From CAWGMT01 sp963823675 (GTDB taxonomy: Bacteria > Planctomycetota > Planctomycetia > Isosphaerales > Isosphaeraceae), in the NCBI GenBank assembly GCA_963823675.1, contig CAWGMT010000015.1:447912-511911 (forward strand): a DNA stretch of 64,000 bases. Reading direction: 5' to 3'. The notes under the pieces were generated by a model. The model made no database searches. It worked only from the letters and a program-made list of their open reading frames with translations, and was not told the DNA's origin. Numbering within the stretch: position 1 is the stretch's first letter; every line of letters starts with the position of its first letter. Of this stretch, positions 46,156 through 55,032 are shown piece after piece. Made by a program: the position numbers and the translations under genes.

Positions 46156-46500
46156 TCAGACCATGCCTTTGACGATCTTGGAAAGCCGATAGCCAAGGTC
46201 GGTGAGGCTGTAGAGGTTGTTCTTGCCCTGGCGGCGGCGCTTGACGATTCCCCCGTGGCGCAACAGTGCTAGGTGGTGGCTCAAGGCTGGCTGGCTGATA
46301 CTGAACTCGTCGCACAGCCCTCCGACATTGTGCTCCCCGTCGGAGAGTAGGGTGACGACCTGGAGTCGGGTCGGGTCGCTGATTTGCTTGAGCAGCATCG
46401 CTGCCCGCTGAAGAGTCTTTGGACTCAGCTCCGTATCGTTCTTAGCCAGTGCTGTCTTCGTGCCCTTCTTGATGTTATGCGTCACTCTCGCCATCGGCAT
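46156..46500 (-). CDS. ArsR/SmtB family transcriptional regulator
   Basis: 114 residues from ATG 46500, which has GGAG five bases upstream; a GTG at 46551 overlaps the upstream stop and is an alternative. The winged-helix pattern is clear: LLKQISDPTRLQVVTLLSDG, HNVGGLCDEFSISQPALSHH, LALLRHGGIVKRRRQGKNNL. No Cys metal site of the ELCVCD type is present, so it probably senses something other than arsenite. Forms an operon with the 252-residue gene upstream. Confidence 0.87.
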   Translation of the reverse strand: MPMARVTHNIKKGTKTALAKNDTELSPKTLQRAAMLLKQISDPTRLQVVTLLSDGEHNVGGLCDEFSISQPALSHHLALLRHGGIVKRRRQGKNNLYSLTDLGYRLSKIVKGMV

Positions 46501-46547
46501 CGGTCTCCAAAGGAATTTGACCGGCTGGAGGCATGAGGCTAAGCGCC

Positions 46548-47306
46548 TCACTCCCAGACTCCCTCCAACAACGGCTTGGTCGTTCGTTTGGACTTCTCCA
46601 TGTGCAGCTCGCTGAATATCTGGGCGGTTTCCTCGTCTTCGGGATGCGCCGTCAGACCGATGCCGAGATCTTCACCAAGGTCGTCCCGACCACCGATCAG
46701 TACCAACTCGGCACCCTCGTAATCCAGGAAGTCGGGCGGATCAACCGACACCCATCTGCGATCCCCGAACCTCGCCGACAACTCTCGGGGAAAATCAGGT
46801 TGACGTTCAACTTCGAGTCCAACGCCTGCCGGCGAAGTTGCTTCAGGGTTCTTCACGGCAATTACGAACCGCCCTTCCGGCTTGATGTTGAAAGCTTCCT
46901 GAACCTCGCCGGGAATCAGGGGCAGCTCTAGGACGTAAGCCAAGTGCGTGTGGTTGCCGTGCAGGACCAAAGCGTAAACACCTTCCCCAGCCGGCCGAAG
47001 GTTTTCCCCGTTGGACCCAATAAACAGAGGAATGCCCGCCGCTGCTTGACGGATTTCTTCGGGCGTGCGGAACACGCCGTCAACGAATCCCCAGTGCCTT
47101 TGCACACTGTCATCGACACCCGGCAGCTTCTTCTTACCGATGGCGATCAGCCGGAATCGTTCCTGTCCCTGGGGATGGAGGACCATGTAAAAGCGGCGAA
47201 TATCCAGCAGTCCGCCCGGCTCATACCTGTCCTCGTAGGGGCGGTAAAGGAAGAAGAGATCGCCTCGCTCCGTGACGTTGACGTTTGTCCGGCGCTGCGT
47301 AGCCAT
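46548..47306 (-). CDS. Conserved hypothetical protein in ArsR operon
   Basis: 252 residues, intact, soluble: NVTERGDLFFLYRPYEDRYE, RRFYMVLHPQGQERFRLIAI, QRHWGFVDGVF, YALVLHGNHTHLAYVLELPL. It looks like a two-lobed beta-rich protein of an uncharacterised family. Its stop overlaps a possible GTG start of ArsR, suggesting co-regulation. Function unknown. Confidence 0.72.
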   Translation of the reverse strand: MATQRRTNVNVTERGDLFFLYRPYEDRYEPGGLLDIRRFYMVLHPQGQERFRLIAIGKKKLPGVDDSVQRHWGFVDGVFRTPEEIRQAAAGIPLFIGSNGENLRPAGEGVYALVLHGNHTHLAYVLELPLIPGEVQEAFNIKPEGRFVIAVKNPEATSPAGVGLEVERQPDFPRELSARFGDRRWVSVDPPDFLDYEGAELVLIGGRDDLGEDLGIGLTAHPEDEETAQIFSELHMEKSKRTTKPLLEGVWE

Positions 47307-47488
47307 GAATTGCTCCTACCGATTCCCGGAGCATAGTTCGAATTAGCCTACTGAACTACTGTATCACAACGACAAAGATCACTGATAGAATGCTTCCTGG
47401 AGCGCAGCATGCCCTGATTTTCCCGCTTCCCGAGAAAGGCTGCTCAGGCAAGGCAGGGACCAGGCTCTGGAACACGGCGACGATCACC

Positions 47489-48121
47489 ATGAATCTCAGT
47501 GAGGTCATCCCCTGGGGTCGGTCCTTCGATGAGTACCGCCTCATGTTCGGGTTGTCGGAAAGCGATCTCGCTGGTCGATTCCTCGGGTGTGGCGATGGTC
47601 CTGCCAGCTTCAACGCTGAGGCAACTGCCCAGGGCTACTCCGTCATCTCCTGCGATCCAATCTATGAGTTCTCGACAGAAGAAATCGAAGAGCGGGTTGA
47701 GGACTGCTACGTTAAGGTGATTTCCGCCGTTCGGCTCAACCCAAAGGGGTTCGTGTGGGAGTACTTTCACGACCCTGACCATCTTGGTCGAGCCCGGCTG
47801 GCTGCCATGAAAACATTCTTGTCGGACTTCGAGAAAGGCAAAGCCGAGGGTCGCTACATCGCTGCTTCCCTGCCGAGCCTGCCTTTTGGGGCCGGGCAAT
47901 TCGACATAGCGTTGTGCTCACACTTGCTCTTCCTCTACTCGGAGCAACTGAGCTTCGAGTTCCATTTGGCATCCATCGAGGAATTGTTGCGGGTGGCACT
48001 CGTCCACCGAAAGTCCGTCGTAAATGCCAACCCATTCGCCCGTGTGCCGCATGAAATAAAGGGCAAACCTGTCGTTGCCGAGGTATTCCATCCTGGCAAA
48101 CTTCGCCTCGAATGTCGGTGA
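47489..48121 (+). pseudogene. SAM-dependent methyltransferase, C-terminus truncated
   Basis: From ATG 47489. The Rossmann part is present (LAGRFLGCGDGPASFNAEAT with the SAM-binding GCGDGP, VISCDPIYEFS, ASLPSLPFGAGQFDIALCSH, LFLYSEQLSFEFHLASIEEL). At about 48000, right after LRVA, the family sequence stops. The remaining 40 codons are antisense to the neighbouring minus-strand gene, so the C-terminal third is lost. Confidence 0.7.
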
Positions 48122-48367
48122 GAGAGCATTCGGCCTTGGACAGGTGTAGGTCGAGAAGAAGTAGAAGTAATTCCTGTACCACTTGGCACCGATGTCGGTG
48201 ATGTAGTTCGAATTCTCGTCGTTTGTCGGCGGCAGAACATACTTTGGTTTTAGCACATGGTCGATTAAAGCCTTTGCTTCCGTTTCCACGTTCGCCTTGA
48301 TTGAAGCGGTTAGGGAGGTGCTTCTCTTTGGCGGGCGAGTGTTCCATGGCTTTCTTGGTTTTGCCAT
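47918..48367 (-). CDS. Conserved hypothetical protein with altered C-terminus
   Basis: 149 residues from ATG 48367. KALIDHVLKPKYVLPPTNDE, ITDIGAKWYRNYFYFFSTYT, FEAKFARMEYLGNDRFALYF and TGEWVGIYDGLSVDEC match a family I recall in planctomycetes and other bacteria. After DEC (about 48010) the text becomes HPQQFLDGCQMELEAQ, which is antisense of the methyltransferase, so the natural end is lost at the same point where the methyltransferase is cut. Confidence 0.65.
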   Translation of the reverse strand: MAKPRKPWNTRPPKRSTSLTASIKANVETEAKALIDHVLKPKYVLPPTNDENSNYITDIGAKWYRNYFYFFSTYTCPRPNALSPTFEAKFARMEYLGNDRFALYFMRHTGEWVGIYDGLSVDECHPQQFLDGCQMELEAQLLRVEEEQV

Positions 48368-48372
48368 CGGCG

Positions 48373-48568
48373 TCAGTCCTGGTTGGCACGGATCATTTCG
48401 CCCGCCACGTCGAAGGCGAGCCGCTGTTTGTCGTTCGTCTCCACACACTCGACGAGATCATCATAGGAGATCGGGAAGCCGTTCTTCTCGGCGGGGAGCA
48501 GGTCGTCAACCGCCACCCCAGCCGCCCGGTTGTAGCGTCAGCCCTAGTTCGTGTGGGGAGTGACGGAA
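48373..48568 (-). pseudogene. Second, broken KptA copy
   Basis: The minus strand encodes FRHSPHELGLTLQPGGW, then after a +1 break VAVDDLLPAEKNGFPISYDD and LVECVETNDKQRLAFDVAGE, ending MIRANQD and a TGA. This is the N-terminal third of KptA, about 80% identical by eye to the copy at 43.6 kb. Both the first residues and everything after MIRANQ are gone. Immediately upstream lies LERGDVFNF, resembling the start of the 252-residue family at 47.3 kb. Confidence 0.8.
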
Positions 48569-48652
48569 GTTGAAGACGTCGCCTCGCTCCAAGACGATGA
48601 CACCTCACCGACGCTGGATCGCAGTTGAGCGGTTGCGGTGACGAACACCGCT

Positions 48653-49180
48653 TCAGATATCGTCAAGATTGACGGTTTGGATCAACGGAACGTACTGGGA
48701 TGCCGGAACCAGAGTACTGCCTGTACTCCTTAGCGCCAGCCCGATCTGCTGGACTCGTTCCCGCATCCAACGACATGCGTGAACCAACTCCTGGACGGGG
48801 CGGGAATCGAAGGACGGGTCGTAGACCTTGTATTCGCCACGATGGAATGATCGAGGTTGGCTGAAGGGATCAGCGAACAGGAAGGTCTTCCGGTCGAGAT
48901 CCTCGCCGTAGAGCCTCAGCAAGCGACGGAGGTGTGCTGGAGCCATCAGGAAGATGGCACCCGCTTGGTCACAGAGTTCACGGTCCACCTGGCGGGGGCG
49001 GTGCCCGCTGGCATCAATGCCCCAGTGTCTCAGCATCCCGAGCGCTCGGTCGTTGATACATTCTCCCGCACACAGACCAGCAGACAGGGCGGGGTCGTCT
49101 GCGTGCAGATGGCGATAGAGGTAGTGAGCAAGCACTGACCGGCAGCAGTTGGCGTAGCAGATGAAAAGCGGCGTTTCCAT
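48653..49180 (-). CDS. Low-molecular-weight protein tyrosine phosphatase-like protein
   Basis: 175 residues from ATG 49180. The catalytic loop CYANCCRSVLA near the N-terminus fits CX5RS, and YKVYDPSFD supplies the late catalytic Asp-Pro. INDRALGMLRHWGIDASGHR and GAIFLMAPAHLRRLLRLYGE fit the LMW-PTP fold. It could act on phosphotyrosine or related arsenate-reductase chemistry; no ars genes other than an ArsR 2 kb away are present. Confidence 0.78.
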   Translation of the reverse strand: METPLFICYANCCRSVLAHYLYRHLHADDPALSAGLCAGECINDRALGMLRHWGIDASGHRPRQVDRELCDQAGAIFLMAPAHLRRLLRLYGEDLDRKTFLFADPFSQPRSFHRGEYKVYDPSFDSRPVQELVHACRWMRERVQQIGLALRSTGSTLVPASQYVPLIQTVNLDDI

Positions 49181-49387
49181 GTCGATGCTCGCTCCCACAC
49201 AACACGTAGGCAACCCAAGGAGAGGGACTGATCGGGGCGGTGGCTCACCGTCAGGGCTTCGTCCCTGTGATCATCCCGATTAGCAGACGAAGCGTCCAGG
49301 TGACCTCTCGCTCCTGGTTTGGGGCCGCCCCACGCTGCCGCCAGATCATCCCGGATGACTCGACAAGTGTTTCTTATCTAGTTCGAG

Positions 49388-49696
49388 CTACGCCGCCTCG
49401 TCGCCTCTATCCTCAGCCCCATGAGACTGAGCCGAGATCAGGTTGGCTAGGGCGGCAACGGCGTCCTCGGCATCACAGCCTCGGGCTTCCAGAGCCAGGA
49501 TCGAACCGCACGCAGCGGCAAGGCTGAGCAGGTCTATGATGCTCTTGCCATTCGCTGCGATTCCGTTGCACCAAACCCCGATTTCCGACTGGAACTGACC
49601 AGCCAATCGCGCGAACTGGTGGGCGGCTCTCATGTGGAGTCCGAGCACGTTGCCGATGCCGACCTGGCGGCGGGCGACTTGGAGATCTTGAATCAT
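49388..49696 (-). CDS. HPr-like phosphocarrier protein
   Basis: 102 residues with an AGGAG site upstream. GLHMRAAHQFARLAGQFQSE carries the active-site His21 of HPr proteins, and AANGKSIIDLLSLAAACGSI holds the Ser52 equivalent of the regulatory Ser46. EARGCDAEDAVAALANLI completes the fold. No enzyme I or EII gene is nearby, so a regulatory (NPr-type) phosphorelay role is more likely than sugar uptake. Confidence 0.85.
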   Translation of the reverse strand: MIQDLQVARRQVGIGNVLGLHMRAAHQFARLAGQFQSEIGVWCNGIAANGKSIIDLLSLAAACGSILALEARGCDAEDAVAALANLISAQSHGAEDRGDEAA

Positions 49697-49977
49697 CGGA
49701 AGCGACTCCTGTCATCCTTTCGAGTCGCATCCATGCTCGCTTGCCTGCGACAACACCCAGCAGGCTTCGTTGAACGAAATGAATACCTGTAAGGAAATGA
49801 AAGCCGAGATATTTTGCCCGACAGATGCAGAGAACGCAATATCCAAGATTGAAGTCGAAAAGAATGCATTCCGCTTGTGGGGTCGCCAGGCGCTTTGATG
49901 GCACATTTCCTGGGCGGCTGCTCATCTTAGAGAGAGAGTCCCTCGTGAATCTTGGTCTCAACGAGGAGGAGCATGCT

Positions 49978-50388
49978 ATGAAATGGAGTGCACTAACGAT
50001 CAGCATCGTCTGCTGGACGGGCCGGGTCATGGCCCTTGGGTTGTTCTTGTTCTGGGGGGCGTTTTTTGTCGAGCATTCGCAGGAATGGTTTTTGCACCCA
50101 GTCCAGGGGTTCCCGCCGGTCTGGGTCTGGCTTGAACAACTGGCCCACTTGACAATCCTGGTCGGGCTGGTGGCCCTTTGGCGATGGCAGTTTACAGGCA
50201 GCATTCTGACCATCCTCGGAGCGCTTTCCTTCTTCGGTGGTCTGGCGGTCTCAGAGGCGATTGCCGGGAAGCGGTACCAAATGTTCTTGGCATTCCTTGC
50301 CGTTACGATCATCCCGGCCCTGCTCACCCTTGCCTGCTGGTTCGCTCGAACGCAGGCCATGACCAACGCCAAAACGCCGCTCGCCTGA
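49978..50388 (+). CDS. Four-helix membrane protein
   Basis: 136 residues from ATG 49978 with a strong GGAGG site. Helices: LTISIVCWTGRVMALGLFLF, LEQLAHLTILVGLVALW, ILTILGALSFFGGLAVSEAI and MFLAFLAVTIIPALLTLACW. Resembles small uncharacterised inner-membrane proteins (DUF7670-like). The longer upstream frame lacks support. No operon partner. Confidence 0.75.
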   Translation: MKWSALTISIVCWTGRVMALGLFLFWGAFFVEHSQEWFLHPVQGFPPVWVWLEQLAHLTILVGLVALWRWQFTGSILTILGALSFFGGLAVSEAIAGKRYQMFLAFLAVTIIPALLTLACWFARTQAMTNAKTPLA

Positions 50389-50505
50389 ATGGGAGATGTA
50401 CGAGAACTTCATGGCTGCTGCAACCTTTGTCGGGTTTCGGTATTACTTATTAGCGAATGACGTGGGCGTATCGGCAGTTCGGTTCGCGGCGTTAACCGCC
50501 GGGGA

Positions 50506-51150
50506 ATGGCCAGCATGGCGGAACAAGTCGAGGACGTCGGTGCGGCGGGCAGTCTGCTTGGGTCGTGGAGCGACGAAGCCGAGCTGGTTGAACGGGCCAA
50601 GACCCAGCCGGAGGCTTTCGGCCACCTCTACGACCGCTACTACAGCGTCGTCCTCAATTACGTCTTTCGCCGTACCTTGGATGTGGCGTTGGCCGAAGAG
50701 TTGACCTCCAACACGTTCTTCAACGCCCTGCGGGCGCTGGGACGCTACGAGAACCGCGGAAAGTTCCTCGCCTGGCTCTACCGCATCGCGGGCAACGAAA
50801 TCAGGCTCAACTGGCGCGCACGGCGGAAACAGCATGAAGGCGAAGCCCGCTGGCGAGCCGAGCTGGGCCGTGTGCGATTTGCTACCGACCCGGCGATCGC
50901 CACGGAGACGGAAGAGGTCGAAGAGCAGGCACGGCAGTTCGCCCGGCTCCACGAGGCGCTTAGTCGCTTGCCCGAGCGGTATCAGACGATCTTGGCACTG
51001 CGGTACTTCGAGTCCATGTCGTGCGAGGAGGTCGCCGAGGTGGTCGGCACGAAGGTTGGAACCGTCAAGTCGCTCATTCATCGGGGCCTCAAGCAGTTAA
51101 GGAGGCAATACGAGGGAGACCCTGCAACTTTCCAGCGGAACCTGCATTAA
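50506..51150 (+). CDS. RNA polymerase sigma factor, ECF subfamily
   Basis: 214 residues. Region 2: TQPEAFGHLYDRYYSVVLNY, VALAEELTSNTFFNALRALG, YENRGKFLAWLYRIAGNEIR. Region 4: ALSRLPERYQTILALRYFES, MSCEEVAEVVGTKVGTVKSL. Intact. Followed after 23 bases by a membrane protein gene that may encode its anti-sigma partner. Confidence 0.92.
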   Translation: MASMAEQVEDVGAAGSLLGSWSDEAELVERAKTQPEAFGHLYDRYYSVVLNYVFRRTLDVALAEELTSNTFFNALRALGRYENRGKFLAWLYRIAGNEIRLNWRARRKQHEGEARWRAELGRVRFATDPAIATETEEVEEQARQFARLHEALSRLPERYQTILALRYFESMSCEEVAEVVGTKVGTVKSLIHRGLKQLRRQYEGDPATFQRNLH

Positions 51151-51173
51151 CCTGTGCGGAAGGAGTGAGAGTC

Positions 51174-52150
51174 GTGGAGCATATCGATCCGACCGAACGT
51201 CTTCTCAGGGAAACGCCCGTGCCACTCGTCGTGGAAGGCGTGCACCGAGAGCAACTCAAACAGCGATTGCTGGCACACGCGCAATCCGCACAGCCCAGGA
51301 GGAAAGAGATGATCAGGTTCGCAGGCAGGTTTTCCATGTTGAAGGTAGCGGCGACGCTTGCGGCGGTGATGATTCTCATTTGTACCGGTTGGGGAGCCGA
51401 GAAGATGTACCAGAAATTCTTTACCAAAGTTTCGGTGACCCTGGAACAGTCACCGACGCGAGAGTGGAAGAATTCCGGACGGCAGGAACCTGTTCACCAG
51501 CGGATTGATCGGCACGGTTGTTGACCCCGACGACCCGAAGTCCGTTGAAACCGCCAAACGGCACCACGAGGAGATGAAGCAACTCCTCGCCCAAAAGAAA
51601 TACGACTTCATTAAGACTTACGAGTTCATGGGCCGAAAGGAGTATGTGTATAAGTTCACGTTCGCTGACGGCAGCCACGCCAATATGAACTTTTCCATGC
51701 CTCTGGACAATGTCGTCTCATGGGAAGACTATCAGCAGAAGCAAGCAGCAAAAGGAGAAACAGCGACAAGAGCAAATCAACAAGGCGCTCGCTGCCGGCC
51801 GGTTCCGCTTGATCGACAGCGACGTGATCCTCACCCATATTTGCCGAGAGGTCGCCACGAACCAAAAATATCGAATCCAGCGGATCTCCCTTCCCGATCC
51901 TAAGGAGAAGGCTCTTTATCGCGAGATCGCACTGTATCGCCCATTCGATGTCGGGGCCGAAGAAAAGACAACCACGATGCCCCAGACAAGCTGGCAGGAC
52001 CACCTGGATGCGGTCCGCGACGGGAAATGGGAACTCTTAAGCGAGGAAACGATACCGTCATACCAGTACGAGGTGGTTCTCGACGACGGCTCCAAGACCA
52101 TTTTCAACTACGGCGGCGGAAAGCCGCTCGAGAAGCCGGAAGCGAAGTAG
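51174..52150 (+). pseudogene. Putative anti-sigma-type membrane protein (two frameshifts)
   Basis: GTG 51174 follows an AGGAG site. Residues 1-45 are cytoplasmic (PTERLLRETPVPLVVEGVHR, EQLKQRLLAHAQSAQPRRKE), then a membrane helix (LKVAATLAAVMILICTGWG). After a +1 break near 51490 the extracytoplasmic part continues (NLFTSGLIGTVVDPDDPKSV, YDFIKTYEFMGRKEYVYKFT). After a second +1 near 51750 it goes on to YQYEVVLDDGSKTIFNYGGG. Position and topology suit an ECF anti-sigma factor, but no zinc-type (HxxxCxxC) motif is visible. Confidence 0.6.
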
Positions 52151-52195
52151 CGGCGCAACGTCGGGTTGGACAGTCACGGCCCGCCGCAACCGGAC

Positions 52196-52232
52196 CTGCC
52201 CCCTCCCACTTACCCATGCGGGGGCGGGGCAG
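52196..52232 (+). terminator. Probable terminator hairpin after sigma operon
   Basis: GC-rich inverted repeat CTGCCCCCTCCC / GGGGGCGGGGCAG with a loop of about 11 bases, 46 bases after the stop at 52150. It is followed by TTGTCTTG rather than a clean T-run. Confidence 0.55.
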
Positions 52233-52620
52233 TTGTCTTGCGCCGAAGCAAACGTTGGGGCGCTCGTTCGCCGAGCTCGAGCAAAACTTCGACGTGCTTG
52301 ACTTACCGTCCATGAGCAAACTGGAGCGCGGTCGGTGGCAGCGCTTCGGCGATCTGGTCTACGGCGCGGGAAAAGGAGCGTTCGCGACCAGCTGGCCGTA
52401 AAGTTCCCTGGTAGCACACACCCCGGGAGCCTTCCGCGCTCAGGTCCGACACTTCGCGTGACCAACGGCGGGCGGCGGTAGGCGCCCTCGCGCGGCTGCG
52501 CGTTCCGAAAAGCCGCGTACGGGATTTCGGGTTGGCGCCATTGAGCGAGCTCGCCGATCGGCGTCACAGAGGTATCGACGAGCACGGCCGGCAAGGTGTT
52601 TTCGCAGGAGCTGTCAGGTA
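52233..52620. other. Gene-poor stretch, no supported gene
   Basis: Between the sigma operon and the beta-propeller gene. A short plus-strand frame (FAELEQNFDVLDLP near 52270) faintly recalls the N-terminus of IS4-type transposases, but too little matches to call it. Confidence 0.35.
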
Positions 52621-53556
52621 TTACTTTTGTGGGCTTTTCTTTTTCTCCTCCGAGATGGTGGCTAACGTCGCGACCTTGCCATCTCGCCCAAGTTTCCGGA
52701 CCCGTGGGCGCCAACCCTCAGTCGCTGGCCCGTTGGCATTGCTGAATTCCAAGACGTACACGTCTCGACCGTGGATCGCGACGCCGGTCGGAGACCAGGG
52801 CCTCTCGGCTTTCAACACCGTTTCGACTTGGCCCTCCGGCGTGATCTTGATGGTGCAATGACAGCTGGTTGCGGCCGCGTACACGTTCCCGTCCGAGTCG
52901 ACCGCCAGACCTCTCAGAAGTGGCAATCGGCTGGACGCCTTATGGTCGGCCTTGTCTTCATCACAGTCCTTGACCGTGATCGGATGGGCCAGCGTCGTCA
53001 CCGTGCCATCCAACTTCACCTTGATGACCGCGGTCCAGCATGCGAGATAAAGAGAACCGTCGGGGCCGCTGGCCAACCCGGTGATGCCGTCGTCAATTTG
53101 ATGCAGGACCTTCGTGAGTGCTGGCGAAAACGAGGTCCGCGTACCGTCGGGCGTTTCTCGGGTCAGGGCCAGCCCGCCCGGCCGATCGTCTTTGTCGCTG
53201 CTCGCGTAATACAAGTTCCCGTCCGAACTCACGACGAGCGGCGCCCCGCCGTCGGCATGGATCAGGGCCGGCTTTTCCCCGTCCGGCGTGATCCTCCGAT
53301 AGTACTTTGGAGTTGCTTTGGACAACTTCCCCTCGGCGTCGAGCGCTAACCAATGCCCTCCTTTCACGTCCGCGTACTTGCTGAGCTTGCCGCGTTCATC
53401 GATCTTCCAGATGGCGCCGCCGACAATGTCCTGGAAGAACACTTGGCCCTTCTGGTCAACGACAATGCCGGATCCAGGGTGAGCGCGGGCACTGACCACG
53501 AATACTGCCGACAGGCACGCCACTGCCAAAGCGCCGCCGTATAGCAAGCCTCGCAT
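52621..53556 (-). CDS. Exported NHL/SMP-30-like beta-propeller protein
   Basis: 311 residues from ATG 53556. Signal peptide LLYGGALAVACLSAVFVVSA. Repeats of about 45 residues of propeller type: GIVVDQKGQVFFQDIVGGAI, PLVVSSDGNLYYASSDKDD, GLASGPDGSLYLACWTAVIK, GLAVDSDGNVYAAATSCHCT, GVAIHGRDVYVLEFSNANG. A periplasmic binding or lactonase-type protein; no catalytic residues can be assigned by eye. Confidence 0.82.
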   Translation of the reverse strand: MRGLLYGGALAVACLSAVFVVSARAHPGSGIVVDQKGQVFFQDIVGGAIWKIDERGKLSKYADVKGGHWLALDAEGKLSKATPKYYRRITPDGEKPALIHADGGAPLVVSSDGNLYYASSDKDDRPGGLALTRETPDGTRTSFSPALTKVLHQIDDGITGLASGPDGSLYLACWTAVIKVKLDGTVTTLAHPITVKDCDEDKADHKASSRLPLLRGLAVDSDGNVYAAATSCHCTIKITPEGQVETVLKAERPWSPTGVAIHGRDVYVLEFSNANGPATEGWRPRVRKLGRDGKVATLATISEEKKKSPQK

Positions 53557-53661
53557 GATTGCACCTCGAACTTGTAAAAGTATCGTCCGGAACAGGCTCA
53601 CAATTGCCAGGCATCAGCCTGAGAGAGTAATTCTATGCGCCGCGGCCGAGATACGCCGCGC

Positions 53662-54507
53662 TCAAAGCGACGTCGCGCGTACGACATGGCCACCCCTGTC
53701 GGGCGGAGAGCCTCCCCGGTTTCCAAAGTAACGCTCCCGGATCAACGCCGGCCCCAGATCTTCGACTTCACGAAACCCCACGGCAACCAGATTGGCATGG
53801 AGCGGGTCTGTTTCAAAATGGCTCCTGAAGGTCTCTCCCAGGGACGCGACGCGCGCGGCAAGCGTCCGTCGGGCAGCGACATATTCATCCTGGTTCAGGC
53901 AAGAATCCGGGGGATTACTGTAGTCGAACACGACGTGGGCGCCGCCCCGCAGGTCGGCGATGAAGCTGAGCGTTGAAAAGACGGCCTGCTCCGTCAGGTA
54001 AGGCACGACGCCCAACCAAGTAAAGAAGGTTTGTTTCGCCGGATCGAAGCCTGCGGCGGAAAGGCCCTCCGCTAGAGTCTTCTCCTCGAGATCGACAGCA
54101 GCGAAAGTGAGCGTGCGAGGTATCGGGATCGCCGCCCCGGCAAGCCGTTGGCGCTTCCAGGCTTGTGTGGCCGGGTGGTCAACCTCGAAGACGCGTAAGC
54201 TTTCCCCCAATGCGGTGCGGTAGGCATAGGTGTCTAGGCCCGCCCCAAGCACTACCAATTGGCGGACACCGCGTGCGACGGCAATCGTCAAGGCATCCTC
54301 GGCAAAACGCGTCCTGGCGGCAATAAATAGGCGCAACCTTCGTCTGGACGGATTCTTTTCGGCATCGTGGATAGCCGCTTTGGCGTCCGTGCCAAGGATC
54401 CGCACAGCCAGCGGGTCAGCGAAGATATAACCATGCTCAAGCACTTGGTGCACCGCGCGATGGGTGGCTGCTCCCAGCGCGGTGCGGCTCGGTTGTCCTG
54501 GTTCCAT
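53662..54507 (-). CDS. Class I SAM methyltransferase, LCM/TIGR00027 family
   Basis: 281 residues. RTALGAATHRAVHQVLE and IFADPLAVRILG open the family; ARGVRQLVVLGAGLDTYAYR is the SAM-binding loop; VFEVDHPATQAWKRQRL and FTWLGVVPYLTEQAVFSTL are the classic leucine-carboxyl-methyltransferase-like blocks. Intact, normal length. Probably methylates an O-acceptor of a small molecule. Confidence 0.9.
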   Translation of the reverse strand: MEPGQPSRTALGAATHRAVHQVLEHGYIFADPLAVRILGTDAKAAIHDAEKNPSRRRLRLFIAARTRFAEDALTIAVARGVRQLVVLGAGLDTYAYRTALGESLRVFEVDHPATQAWKRQRLAGAAIPIPRTLTFAAVDLEEKTLAEGLSAAGFDPAKQTFFTWLGVVPYLTEQAVFSTLSFIADLRGGAHVVFDYSNPPDSCLNQDEYVAARRTLAARVASLGETFRSHFETDPLHANLVAVGFREVEDLGPALIRERYFGNRGGSPPDRGGHVVRATSL

Positions 54508-54626
54508 CGCAAAAGCCTAGCCCGCTCACCTGACTTTTGAAAAGTCTGTTCTCCGGACCACCGTTGACGCTTTGCCGGCGGGCCTAGGCCCGAGTGTCAA
54601 GTTTCAAATATGCTCGACCCGATGAG

Positions 54627-55001
54627 CTAATCGGGCACCGGTGGGTCGGGTTCGACCGGAAGCCATGGGCAGCGCGCGGCACTCTGGTACTTCGAGACGA
54701 TCTCCACCCAGTAGGCGACCCTCTTCCTGGCCAGTTCGGGTGCCAGGGGCCGTCCCATTTGGAACGGGGCGTATTTTCGATTGCTCTGATCGACTTCTTG
54801 GCACTCCGCCAGCCATTGCTCATGGCGCCAGTCCGCGGACATCCTCGCATAACTCAACGTCCTCCTGGCGTTGATCGCACGTCCGGTATACTCGTGACCG
54901 AGACGCCTCACTCGCACAAACTGAAGCCATGCGCCGGCGAGCACGCCGATGCCGGCCACGGCAACCATCCACCGCCGAGTCGTCATCCTGGGCAATCGCA
55001 T
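54627..55001 (-). CDS. Small exported or membrane-anchored hypothetical protein
   Basis: 124 residues with the N-terminal anchor MTTRRWMVAVAGIGVLAGAW typical of many planctomycete hypothetical proteins, followed by a helical charged domain (YARMSADWRHEQWLAECQEV, LAPELARKRVAYWVEIVSKY). No function known. Confidence 0.7.
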   Translation of the reverse strand: MRLPRMTTRRWMVAVAGIGVLAGAWLQFVRVRRLGHEYTGRAINARRTLSYARMSADWRHEQWLAECQEVDQSNRKYAPFQMGRPLAPELARKRVAYWVEIVSKYQSAARCPWLPVEPDPPVPD

Positions 55002-55032
55002 TACTCAGCCTCCATGCGTCAACCGGACACTC

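Noticed and set aside
52270..52401. Possible IS4 transposase N-terminus
   Set aside because: Only a short stretch (FAELEQNFDVLDLP) is reminiscent; the catalytic region is absent and no terminal repeats were found.
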